Of a stretch of DNA of 38,243 nt, positions 32,178 to 38,243 are shown piece by piece. The notes below the pieces were generated by a model. It was not told the origin of the DNA, did not search any database, and saw only the letters and a program-made list of their open reading frames with translations. Source of the DNA: Clostridium sp. C8-1-8 (GTDB lineage Bacteria; Bacillota; Clostridia; Clostridiales; Clostridiaceae); NCBI RefSeq assembly GCF_009928445.1, contig NZ_JAABNO010000036.1:1-38243 (forward strand), written 5' to 3'. Each line of letters opens with the position of its first letter. The first letter of the stretch is position 1. Both the position numbers and the translations under genes were made by a program.

Positions 32178-33992
32178 ATGATAACTGGAAATATAGATGG
32201 AATTAAAAAACTGATTCTAGAAAGGCTTGAAGCCTTATATGAAATCAATATAGAAAGCAGCAGCATTTTATCTTACGAATTAGCTTCTGAGATGAATGCT
32301 ATTAGTAAAATGATTAAAAAGGAACTATGTGTAGTAATCAACAGACGTGGCAAAATCACAGATATATCTATTGGTGATATTAATAGTGCTGAGATACCTT
32401 ATATAGATGGCGCTACAAAAAAGTTATGTGGTTATAGAGTTATTCATACTCATCCTACTGGAAATAGCACACTTTCTTCCATGGATACCTCTGCGTTGAT
32501 GGAATTAAAGCTAGACGCTATGGTTGCAATAGGTGTTAATGAAAATATAGACAATATAACTTTGAATATAGCTCTTTGTGATATTTATGAAAATGCCTTA
32601 ACCTTTAAAGAATATAAGAATTTAACGTTACAGGCTGCTCTTCACTTTAACTTTAAGGATAAATTATCTTATATAGAAAAGATAATTACAAATATAAAAA
32701 GAACCGACGATGATATTGAAAGAGCTATTCTTGTTGGCACTGATAATGAGGAAAGCTTAGAGGAACTCTGTGGTCTTGCAGAAGCTTGCAATGTTGTACC
32801 AGTGTATAAAATTCTTCAAAAGAAAAATAAAGTTAACTCTGCCTTTTATGCTGGTCAAGGTAAAATTCAAGAAATTGCCTATTTAAAACAGATTAAAAAT
32901 GCAAATATAGTTATTTTTGATGATGAGTTATCTGGATCCCAGGTTAGAAATCTTGAGGAAGCTATAAAATGTAAGATTATTGATAGAACCACCCTTATCC
33001 TAGATATCTTCGCAAGACGTGCTAAGAGTAAAGAAGGCATACTTCAAGTAGAGCTTGCAATGCTGAATCATAAGCTTCCAAGGCTTAGAAACGCCAACGC
33101 TAACCTTGCAAGGATTAAAGGCGGAGTTGGTATGAAAGGTGGCGTTGGTTCAAGGGGTCCTGGAGAAAAGAAGCTCGAAACTGATAGACGTCATATAGAA
33201 AGAAGAATAGAAGAAATAAAACTTGAGCTATCAAAAGCTTCTGAACAAAAAGCTGTTCAGAAGATAAAGCGTACAAAGAATAATATCAGTAGAGTTGCTA
33301 TAGTAGGCTATACAAATGCAGGAAAATCAACCTTAAGAAATAAACTTTGTGAGATTTCTGCCTCTAACAAAGCGGATAAAGAAGGAGTATTAGAAGCAAA
33401 TATGCTTTTTGCCACCTTGGATACCACCGTAAGAGCAGTAACCTTAAATGACAATAGAAAGATTGCTTTATCCGATACCGTAGGTTTCATAAGCAAACTT
33501 CCACACGATCTAGTAGAAGCCTTCAAATCCACCTTAGAGGAAGTTTTAGAAGCTGACTTACTGCTTCATGTTATAGATGCCTCTAATATAGAAGTTATAA
33601 ATCAAGTTAAATCAGTAAACCTAGTGTTAGAGGAACTTAATGCCAGAGATAAAAATACTATAGTTGTGCTAAATAAAGTTGATAAAGCTTCCGAAGAAAA
33701 CTTACAGCAAGTTAGAAACTTCTTAAAAGACGAAAAGCTTATCGAAGTCAGTGCCATAAAGGAAATTAACCTTAATGAATTATTAAACTTCATAGGCAAA
33801 GAAATTCCAGTTAAGCTTATGGAAAAAGAATTTATCATTCCTTATCAACAGCAGAAATTAGTTTCCATAATCCATGATAATTCTAAGGTTATAAAAGAAG
33901 ATTATTTAGAAGAAGGAACCCATATAAAGGCTTTAGTTCATGAAGAAATTTATAAGAGATGCATGGATTTTGAAATATCTTCTTTTGCTTAA
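32178..33992 (+). CDS. hflX: GTPase HflX with N-terminal JAMM-like domain
   Basis: A 604-residue ribosome-associated GTPase. HflX binds the 50S subunit, splits stalled 70S ribosomes and, in some species, confers resistance to ribosome-targeting antibiotics. The HflX core includes QVELAMLNHKLPRL (290-303), the Gly-rich KGGVGMKGGVGSRGPGEKK (314-332), G1 GYTNAGKS (377-384), G3 DTVGF (433-437), G4 NKVD (499-502) and G5 SAIK (525-528). About 165 extra residues precede it: E49, H90-T-H92, S100 and D103 match the JAMM signature E-xn-H-S/T-H-x7-S-x2-D. ATG 32178 follows TGGAGG. Expression is probably attenuated by the terminator-rich leader upstream. Confidence 0.95.
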   Translation: MITGNIDGIKKLILERLEALYEINIESSSILSYELASEMNAISKMIKKELCVVINRRGKITDISIGDINSAEIPYIDGATKKLCGYRVIHTHPTGNSTLSSMDTSALMELKLDAMVAIGVNENIDNITLNIALCDIYENALTFKEYKNLTLQAALHFNFKDKLSYIEKIITNIKRTDDDIERAILVGTDNEESLEELCGLAEACNVVPVYKILQKKNKVNSAFYAGQGKIQEIAYLKQIKNANIVIFDDELSGSQVRNLEEAIKCKIIDRTTLILDIFARRAKSKEGILQVELAMLNHKLPRLRNANANLARIKGGVGMKGGVGSRGPGEKKLETDRRHIERRIEEIKLELSKASEQKAVQKIKRTKNNISRVAIVGYTNAGKSTLRNKLCEISASNKADKEGVLEANMLFATLDTTVRAVTLNDNRKIALSDTVGFISKLPHDLVEAFKSTLEEVLEADLLLHVIDASNIEVINQVKSVNLVLEELNARDKNTIVVLNKVDKASEENLQQVRNFLKDEKLIEVSAIKEINLNELLNFIGKEIPVKLMEKEFIIPYQQQKLVSIIHDNSKVIKEDYLEEGTHIKALVHEEIYKRCMDFEISSFA

Positions 33993-34049
33993 TATAATAA
34001 GCAAGCTCAATGCATAATATATATTAGACGTATACCTATTTTTACCATT

Positions 34050-34097
34050 GAAGAGTATGTGAAGGTTATTTATTACTTCACTGCTCTTCTTTTTTTA
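34050..34097 (+). terminator. Terminator of hflX
   Basis: AAGAG-TAT-GTGAAG (34051-34064) pairs with CTTCAC-TG-CTCTT (34076-34088), followed by a run of seven or more T. Confidence 0.85.
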
Positions 34098-34136
34098 TGT
34101 GCTTATATATTAATAAATACCTTCCATCAGACTAGA

Positions 34137-34265
34137 TTTGCGTATATGCCTTTCCGAATATATATAAGAACTATCTGGTAGTACAATAAGTTTTTTCTAC
34201 TGTTCACTCTAAATAGCTACTTCATAAGCTTGATATTGCTAGATTCAGCTAAGAATTTTTTATAC
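34137..34265. repeat. Dispersed intergenic repeat, copy B
   Basis: It aligns end to end with 20161-20290: TTTGCGTATATGCCTTTCC at the left, CTGTTCACTCTAAATAGCT in the middle and TGATATTGCTAGATTCAGCT near the right. It lies between the hflX terminator and the convergent PPOX gene and overlaps no gene. Confidence 0.65.
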
Positions 34266-34281
34266 CTTTCTTATACATTAA

Positions 34282-34331
34282 AAAAAGTGCCATTAAAATT
34301 CGTAATGAAACCTTTAATGGCGCCTTTTATT
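34282..34331. terminator. Probable bidirectional terminator
   Basis: GCCATTAAA (34289-34297) and TTTAATGGC (34313-34321) form a 9-bp stem, flanked by AAAAAAGT on the left and GCCTTTTATTT on the right. It serves the minus-strand PPOX gene and possibly the plus strand. Confidence 0.75.
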
Positions 34332-34382
34332 TGTATTTATTAAATATAACTAATTCTAGTATTAATTAATCTTCAATCTATA

Positions 34383-34778
34383 CTAGAATGAAAATGTTTC
34401 AGGCTCTGCATTAAAGGCAGATATAGTAACTGTTGCTTTTGTAAAGTATAATACTGCAAATATACCGTCATCTACGCTGTACATTCTCTTTAATGATGGA
34501 ACTGCTTCAAGACCAACTTCTTTTACTTCACGTCTATCGTCATGAGCAACTTCACCGGCAACACGTATCCATTGTCCTTTTTTATTCATTCCTGAAAGCT
34601 CAACCTTAGGATTTTCAATCATTTGTTTAAAGCATTCTTTCTTGTTGTTTGTTACAATATATAGCTTGCCTTCATATTCAAAAACAGCACCAAAAGGTCT
34701 TACCCTTGGTTGATCTCCTTCTGTAGTTGCTAAATAAAATATGCCGCATTCTTTCAAAAACTCTAACGCTTTTTCCAT
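34383..34778 (-). CDS. Pyridoxamine 5'-phosphate oxidase-like FMN-binding protein
   Basis: A 131-residue split-barrel flavoprotein-type protein: MEKALEFLKECGIFYLATTEG, DQPRVRPFGAVFEYEGKLYI, VTNNKKECFKQMIENPKVEL and ISAFNAEPETFSF. This is the usual small clostridial member of the PPOX superfamily (GIFYLATxEGDQPRVRPFG). These proteins bind FMN or related cofactors; the reaction is unknown, and it lacks the C-terminal dimerisation part of true PNPOx. ATG 34778 follows GGGAGAGGAG. It is a single gene. Confidence 0.9.
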   Translation of the reverse strand: MEKALEFLKECGIFYLATTEGDQPRVRPFGAVFEYEGKLYIVTNNKKECFKQMIENPKVELSGMNKKGQWIRVAGEVAHDDRREVKEVGLEAVPSLKRMYSVDDGIFAVLYFTKATVTISAFNAEPETFSF

Positions 34779-35016
34779 AATTATTGCTCCTCTCCCACTC
34801 TTTTATGCTAATATTCATCACATAAAATCTTACCACTTACAATATAAATATCAAGTACGTTTTTTTGATTATGTTAGGATAAAATTTATACTAAGGATAT
34901 TATTGTTCAATTGTTCTCCAATAACAAAATTGAAGTTCTAAGAACAATTTTAGATCTATAAAATTATATATAACCAGTGTGTAAAATATTTTCATTGGTA
35001 TTTATGAATTATATAG

Positions 35017-35044
35017 TTGTAATTAACTTATAAAGTAGTATAAT
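35017..35044 (+). promoter_or_regulatory. Promoter of the small-membrane-protein/yidC unit
   Basis: TTGTAA (35017-35022), 16-base spacer, TATAAT (35039-35044). It lies 30 bases before ATG 35075. Confidence 0.65.
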
Positions 35045-35074
35045 ATATTCATTCACATACTGAGAGGTAATTTT

Positions 35075-35302
35075 ATGAAAGCAGAATTAGTAAATACTAT
35101 ACAAGTATTTTTTATTTTAATATTTCTTATAGGCATTTTAACTTATACAATAAGTTCCATTAAAAACTATATAAAAACAGTTACATACACCTTGATTAAG
35201 AGACCTTCTGTTAAAGCTCTAGATTATTCAAGGTTTATGACAATAAGCAACTATTTGTGCTTTGAAAAATATGATATTTGGCGGTATTGTGTATACTTTT
35301 AA
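35075..35302 (+). CDS. Small single-pass membrane protein, unknown
   Basis: A 75-residue protein with one strong hydrophobic segment (about residues 8-28) followed by a basic, tyrosine-rich tail (KNYIKTVTYTLIKR). ATG 35075 has GAGAGGTA upstream and a promoter 30 bases before. It is followed after 45 bases by the short YidC paralogue, so the two are probably one transcript. No family is recognised. The C-terminal 25 residues have an unusual, cysteine- and tyrosine-containing sequence and may not be conserved. Confidence 0.55.
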   Translation: MKAELVNTIQVFFILIFLIGILTYTISSIKNYIKTVTYTLIKRPSVKALDYSRFMTISNYLCFEKYDIWRYCVYF

Positions 35303-35347
35303 TAAAATGATGTTTCTTAATAAATCTTTAAATTTAGGAGGAAAATT

Positions 35348-35992
35348 ATGAGCATCATTTCAAATATATTAAACGCATCCCTTAACTATCTATTTAGCAT
35401 AACAGGAGATTTAGGTATAGCTATTATACTGCTAACCTTAACAGTAAGACTATTTTTAGTGCCATTATCCTTTAAGCAAAAGAAAGGCCTTCAGGATCAA
35501 CAGAAGCTTTCGGAGGGGCTAAAAGAAATACAAGAAAAATATAAGAATAATAATAAACAGCTAGAAATAGAAACCCAGAAATATTATAAAGAAAATGCAA
35601 AAGGAATGCTTGGTTGTCTAACCACCTTCCTTCAATTACCTATTGTGTTTGCTTTATATCAGCTTATATTAAAGCTACCAATAAACGCAGGAACAATCCT
35701 AGTTCCTTGGGTAGCTAGCCTCAAAATGGCAGATAGCTTCTTCGTTATACCTGTATTCTACATGATATCAGTGCTTATGCCAAACATAATACCGTACATT
35801 CCGTTTTTAAGGATAACTACTCAAGCTAAAGTAAGTAAAGTAAATATTATAGTATCTAGCGTAATCAGTGCTTTAATAGCTTTCAAGGTTCCTATAGCTA
35901 TAGGCCTATACTTAATCACAACAAGCTTATTTTCATTTTTAGAAGAAGTGGCTTTTAGATTGTACTCAAAAAGAACTACTGCAACAGCTTAA
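35348..35992 (+). CDS. yidC: Short YidC/Oxa1-type membrane insertase
   Basis: A 214-residue protein with five predicted helices in the YidC/Oxa1 order. The first has the conserved Arg in ILLTLTVRLFLVPLSFKQKK, a charged coiled cytoplasmic hairpin follows (about 45-82), then KGMLGCLTTFLQLPIVFALY, the hallmark of helix 2, and the later helices. It inserts small proteins into the membrane. It lacks the extracytoplasmic part and signal of main YidC/SpoIIIJ proteins, and its neighbours are not rnpA or jag, so it is likely a second, specialised copy. ATG 35348 follows AGGAGGAAAA. A terminator follows at 36019. Confidence 0.9.
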   Translation: MSIISNILNASLNYLFSITGDLGIAIILLTLTVRLFLVPLSFKQKKGLQDQQKLSEGLKEIQEKYKNNNKQLEIETQKYYKENAKGMLGCLTTFLQLPIVFALYQLILKLPINAGTILVPWVASLKMADSFFVIPVFYMISVLMPNIIPYIPFLRITTQAKVSKVNIIVSSVISALIAFKVPIAIGLYLITTSLFSFLEEVAFRLYSKRTTATA

Positions 35993-36018
35993 TATAAAAC
36001 ATTGATGTAAAATCAAAT

Positions 36019-36061
36019 AAAAATCATGCATAAATAGTGAGTTTATATGCATGATTTTTTA
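36019..36061 (+). terminator. Terminator of the yidC unit
   Basis: AAAAATCATGCATA (36019-36032) and TATGCATGATTTTT (36046-36059) form a 14-bp stem with a 13-nt loop and end in a T-run. Confidence 0.9.
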
Positions 36062-36472
36062 TTATCTATTCATTTTCAATCTAAATTTATTTAGTGCTCC
36101 TACTGCTTCTGATAGAAAAATCTATTTTTTAATCTTATCACCTACTGGTACATCCTTAGTACAAAACAGGCGATTTTAGGAAATAACAGTAGTTATCTAC
36201 ATAAATCAAGCTATTACGGGTGAACTATATACTTTCAAACAGTATATGCCAATGTATTTAAAAAATGTGGGTGATTATTTTCTTTAATATAACAACATTT
36301 ACTTAATACATATCCATAAGGAGTAAATAATAGCGCATAATATAAATAAGTATTATGCTTATTCTGCTTTTGTATTGGATATGCACTTATGAGTATCCAC
36401 TATACATTAGTATAATGAATACCCATATGTAATAGACGTTAAATTATCTACTCTATTAATAATTTAAAAATT
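36062..36472. other. Gene-free interval with small hairpins
   Basis: No coding sequence is supported. GCATAATA (36335-36342) / TATTATGC (36351-36358) and GGATA (36377-36381) / TATCC (36394-36398) are short hairpins in a row. AAGGAG lies at 36318-36323 without a usable ORF behind it. Confidence 0.45.
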
Positions 36473-36700
36473 CTACTTGCCACTAGCTAATACACCTATT
36501 AATATACATATTAAAGTCATCATAATAGCAGGAATCATCAAGTAAAGAAATAACCGTCTCCCCTCTTTACTAGCAAAATTTATAGTTACACCTCTACCGT
36601 TCTTTCTATCTACAGTTCCTTTAGGATCATCAGGGTTATAATAAAAAATACCGAATTTGCTATTCTTTCGTTTATTATCTTTCTTATTTTCTTCACTCAT
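36473..36700 (-). CDS. DUF5808 domain small membrane protein
   Basis: A 75-residue protein. A charged N-terminus (NKKDNKRKN) is followed by FGIFYYNPDDPKGTVDRKNG and RGVTINFASKEGR, the DUF5808 pattern (FYYNPDDPxxxVxKRxGxGxTxNFA), and a single C-terminal membrane segment (about residues 50-72). ATG 36700 has TTGGAGG upstream. A divergent version of the same motif lies in the large protein at 8221-9192. Function unknown. Confidence 0.82.
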   Translation of the reverse strand: MSEENKKDNKRKNSKFGIFYYNPDDPKGTVDRKNGRGVTINFASKEGRRLFLYLMIPAIMMTLICILIGVLASGK

Positions 36701-36828
36701 TTAAATCTACCTCCAAAAGTACTTATATTTCAATCTACTGTTTAAACTCGTTGATTAAATTCTCTATAAACTCTCAACAAAGTGCTTTAATAACTTCTTA
36801 ATATAAAATATATCTAAACTAATAAACT

Positions 36829-37344
36829 CTATTTGTTATAATAATCAACTTTAATAGGTACAGGCTTTTTATCTCCGTTGGATATGTTAAATGGATCATA
36901 CCCTCCATTTCCATACCATTCTCTCATTTTTGCCTCTTTCCCCATTATGAACCAATTTTTATAAGGGTAGTAATAAACATATACATCCATATACGAGTCA
37001 ACAGCAGCCACCATTTTTTTATCATTTCTATACACCACATGTTCTGGCTGATGAGAAAAAGCAAAAATAAGCATAGTGAATATTATAATACCTATAATTA
37101 ATGCTACTCCTAAAAGACCCTTTAATGTATTTGCCCAGCTATGCTTAAATATCAATTTTTTTATTAATAAAATGATTACTGTAATTATTAAAATAAATTC
37201 TGCTATAAGTATGAAATCTCCAATCCATGGTCTAAATGCAATGTCAAATGACAGTAAAATATTCTTCATTAAACGATAGCAAATAATAAAGAGAAGACAT
37301 ATGCATATTATTATCTTTAATAGTTTGTTACCTTTCATCTTCAT
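36829..37344 (-). CDS. Membrane protein with extracytoplasmic tail, unknown
   Basis: A 171-residue protein with three hydrophobic segments (about residues 8-24, 41-62 and 76-96) and a tail of about 70 residues containing VYVYYYPYKNWFIMGKEAKM and YGNGGYDPF. Its ATG 37344 overlaps the end of the GNAT gene upstream by 17 bases, and no independent ribosome binding site is obvious, so it is probably translationally coupled to it. No family is recognised. Confidence 0.68.
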   Translation of the reverse strand: MKMKGNKLLKIIICICLLFIICYRLMKNILLSFDIAFRPWIGDFILIAEFILIITVIILLIKKLIFKHSWANTLKGLLGVALIIGIIIFTMLIFAFSHQPEHVVYRNDKKMVAAVDSYMDVYVYYYPYKNWFIMGKEAKMREWYGNGGYDPFNISNGDKKPVPIKVDYYNK

Positions 37345-37882
37345 TTAACAAAACCATATGTATATGATCTTCCCACTTTCCGTTAATTTTCAAATATTTA
37401 TAAGCTAGTCCTTCATTGTAAAAGCCAAGTTTTTCAAGCACTCTTCTAGATCTTATATTCTTAGGCATAATATTAGCTTCTATCCTATGAAGTCCGAATT
37501 CATTAAACATAATATCAATACCTTTCTTAAGAGCTTCTGTCATATATCCATTATTAATCTCTTCTCCATCAAGCTTATATCCAAGAAAACAGGACCAAAA
37601 AGCACCTTTAATAATGCTTGTAAAGCCAAAAGTTCCTATTGCTCTTTTCTCATCATCCTTTTTGAATATCCAAACTCTAAACATATTTTCCTTATTTATA
37701 TTTTCTAGCTCATTTCTTAGTATATAGGCATGTCTATCTAAAGTGTAAAATTCTTCTCTTTTAGTAGCCTCCCACTCTTCTAAAAAACCTTTATTTCTTA
37801 TGTAATAATCCAATACAATGTCCGCACTATTCTCATCTAATACCTTTAATATAAGCCTTTCGGTCTCGTAGCATCTTTCCAT
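37328..37882 (-). CDS. GNAT family N-acetyltransferase (RimJ/RimL type)
   Basis: A 184-residue acetyltransferase: N-terminal ETERLILKVLDENSADIVLD, acetyl-CoA-binding region GYKLDGEEINNGYMTEALKK and FGLHRIEANIMPKNIRSRRV followed by LEKLGFYNEG, which is motif B. The final KWEDHIHMVLL is the usual ending of ribosomal-protein-type acetyltransferases. ATG 37882 follows GGAGGAA. It is the first of a two-gene unit with the membrane protein at 36829. It is the third GNAT in this window; substrate unknown. Confidence 0.9.
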   Translation of the reverse strand: MERCYETERLILKVLDENSADIVLDYYIRNKGFLEEWEATKREEFYTLDRHAYILRNELENINKENMFRVWIFKKDDEKRAIGTFGFTSIIKGAFWSCFLGYKLDGEEINNGYMTEALKKGIDIMFNEFGLHRIEANIMPKNIRSRRVLEKLGFYNEGLAYKYLKINGKWEDHIHMVLLNEDER

Positions 37883-37981
37883 AATATTTCCTCCATAATT
37901 TCAAAAATTCTTATGTTTAAAATCACACTATTCATATAATTATATACTACTTTTACAAATAATTGAATTAAATAATAAATA

Positions 37982-38061
37982 CCTTCTCCGAACGTAGGTG
38001 AGGAATTTCTGGCAGGCGACAATTCTTATCTTTTTCTCTATGTTGGTAATACATCCTTAAT
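37982..38061. repeat. Tandem/dispersed repeat, right-end copy 1
   Basis: These 80 bases, containing CCGAACGTAGGTGAGGAATT and TCTGGCAGGCGACAATTCTT, recur at 38164-38243 with one mismatch. After 38061 the sequence is unique. The core CTGCC..TTCC / GGAA..GGCAG can fold into a hairpin in the second copy. Confidence 0.85.
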
Positions 38062-38120
38062 CTTCATTGCATATAAATCACATAGAACTTTTTCTAATCT
38101 AATAATACTTATAGAGAACC

Positions 38121-38153
38121 AAAATCACTAATACTCTTTTCTTTAGTGATTTT
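38121..38153 (+). terminator. Hairpin with T-run between the two repeat copies
   Basis: AAAATCACTAA (38121-38131) and TTAGTGATTTT (38143-38153) form an 11-bp stem followed by TGCGCA. No plus-strand gene ends nearby, so its role is unclear. Confidence 0.5.
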
Positions 38154-38163
38154 TGCGCATCTG

Positions 38164-38243
38164 CCTTTTCCGAACGTAGGTGAGGAATTTCTGGCAGGCG
38201 ACAATTCTTATCTTTTTCTCTATGTTGGTAATACATCCTTAAT
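38164..38243. repeat. Tandem/dispersed repeat, right-end copy 2 (cut by the window end)
   Basis: It is the same sequence as 37982-38061 at a period of 182 bases. It is preceded by TTTGCGCATCTGCC (from about 38152), which also begins the dispersed repeat at 20161. The copy runs to the last base of the window and may continue. Confidence 0.85.

Noticed and set aside
36318..36360. AAGGAG followed by hairpin as a possible small gene
   Set aside because: No start codon with an open frame follows the Shine-Dalgarno-like sequence.
37982..38243. Right-end direct repeat considered as CRISPR or IS ends
   Set aside because: Only two copies of 80 bases with a 182-base period, and no transposase or cas gene is visible.

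Overview
The window is AT-rich and densely packed, with strong AGGAGG-type ribosome binding sites, T-box leaders on tRNA synthetase genes, and protein families typical of Firmicutes. It is best read as a chromosomal segment of a Clostridium-like organism (class Clostridia). I see no rRNA, tRNA, prophage, IS transposase or CRISPR array.

Layout. 1-3.5 kb: an ECF sigma factor, a small membrane protein and a three-gene ABC exporter on the plus strand, with an ECF-type promoter in front. 3.5-15.3 kb: mostly minus-strand single genes. These are a lone RmlD-type reductase, three NUDIX hydrolases, a DUF1737 protein of 59 residues, a cysteine-rich copper-storage-like protein, several small membrane proteins, an M55 peptidase (plus strand), a DUF6886-like protein, two GNAT acetyltransferases and a phosphoesterase. 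15.3-16.4 kb is gene-free and ends at a GntR/UTRA regulator. 17.3-21.1 kb: a secreted protein, a beta-carbonic anhydrase, lysS with a Lys T-box, and a double SH3-like protein. 21.6-26.8 kb: a large membrane-anchored alpha/beta hydrolase, a thioesterase-like protein, a TIGR04076 protein, and an AEC transporter followed by a DJ-1-like protein. 27.1-31.2 kb: metG with a Met T-box, a small membrane protein and an MFS transporter. 31.2-34 kb: hflX behind a long leader. 34.4-37.9 kb: a PPOX-fold protein, a short YidC paralogue with a small membrane protein in front, a DUF5808 protein, a membrane protein and a third GNAT.

The most interesting system is the 31575-32177 leader and hflX. A near-consensus promoter is followed by a 21-codon open reading frame with a good ribosome binding site, then an AT-only hairpin and three successive intrinsic terminators built from the same CCGCAGA/TCTGCGG arms, then a four-codon ORF and hflX. 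A 7-nt segment in the last codons of the 21-codon ORF is perfectly complementary to the upstream arm of the first GC-rich terminator. This is the expected arrangement of a translation-coupled attenuator controlling a ribosome-rescue GTPase. The HflX protein itself has an N-terminal region with a complete JAMM metalloprotease-type signature.

A second theme is intergenic repeats. A degenerate element of up to about 130 bp recurs at 20161, 34137, 26858 (partial), probably 7876, and in a tandem 182-bp-period pair at the right end. One copy lies between the lysS T-box terminator and the lysS start. Several unrelated long imperfect palindromes (3509, 6984, 15823, 17147) also sit between genes.
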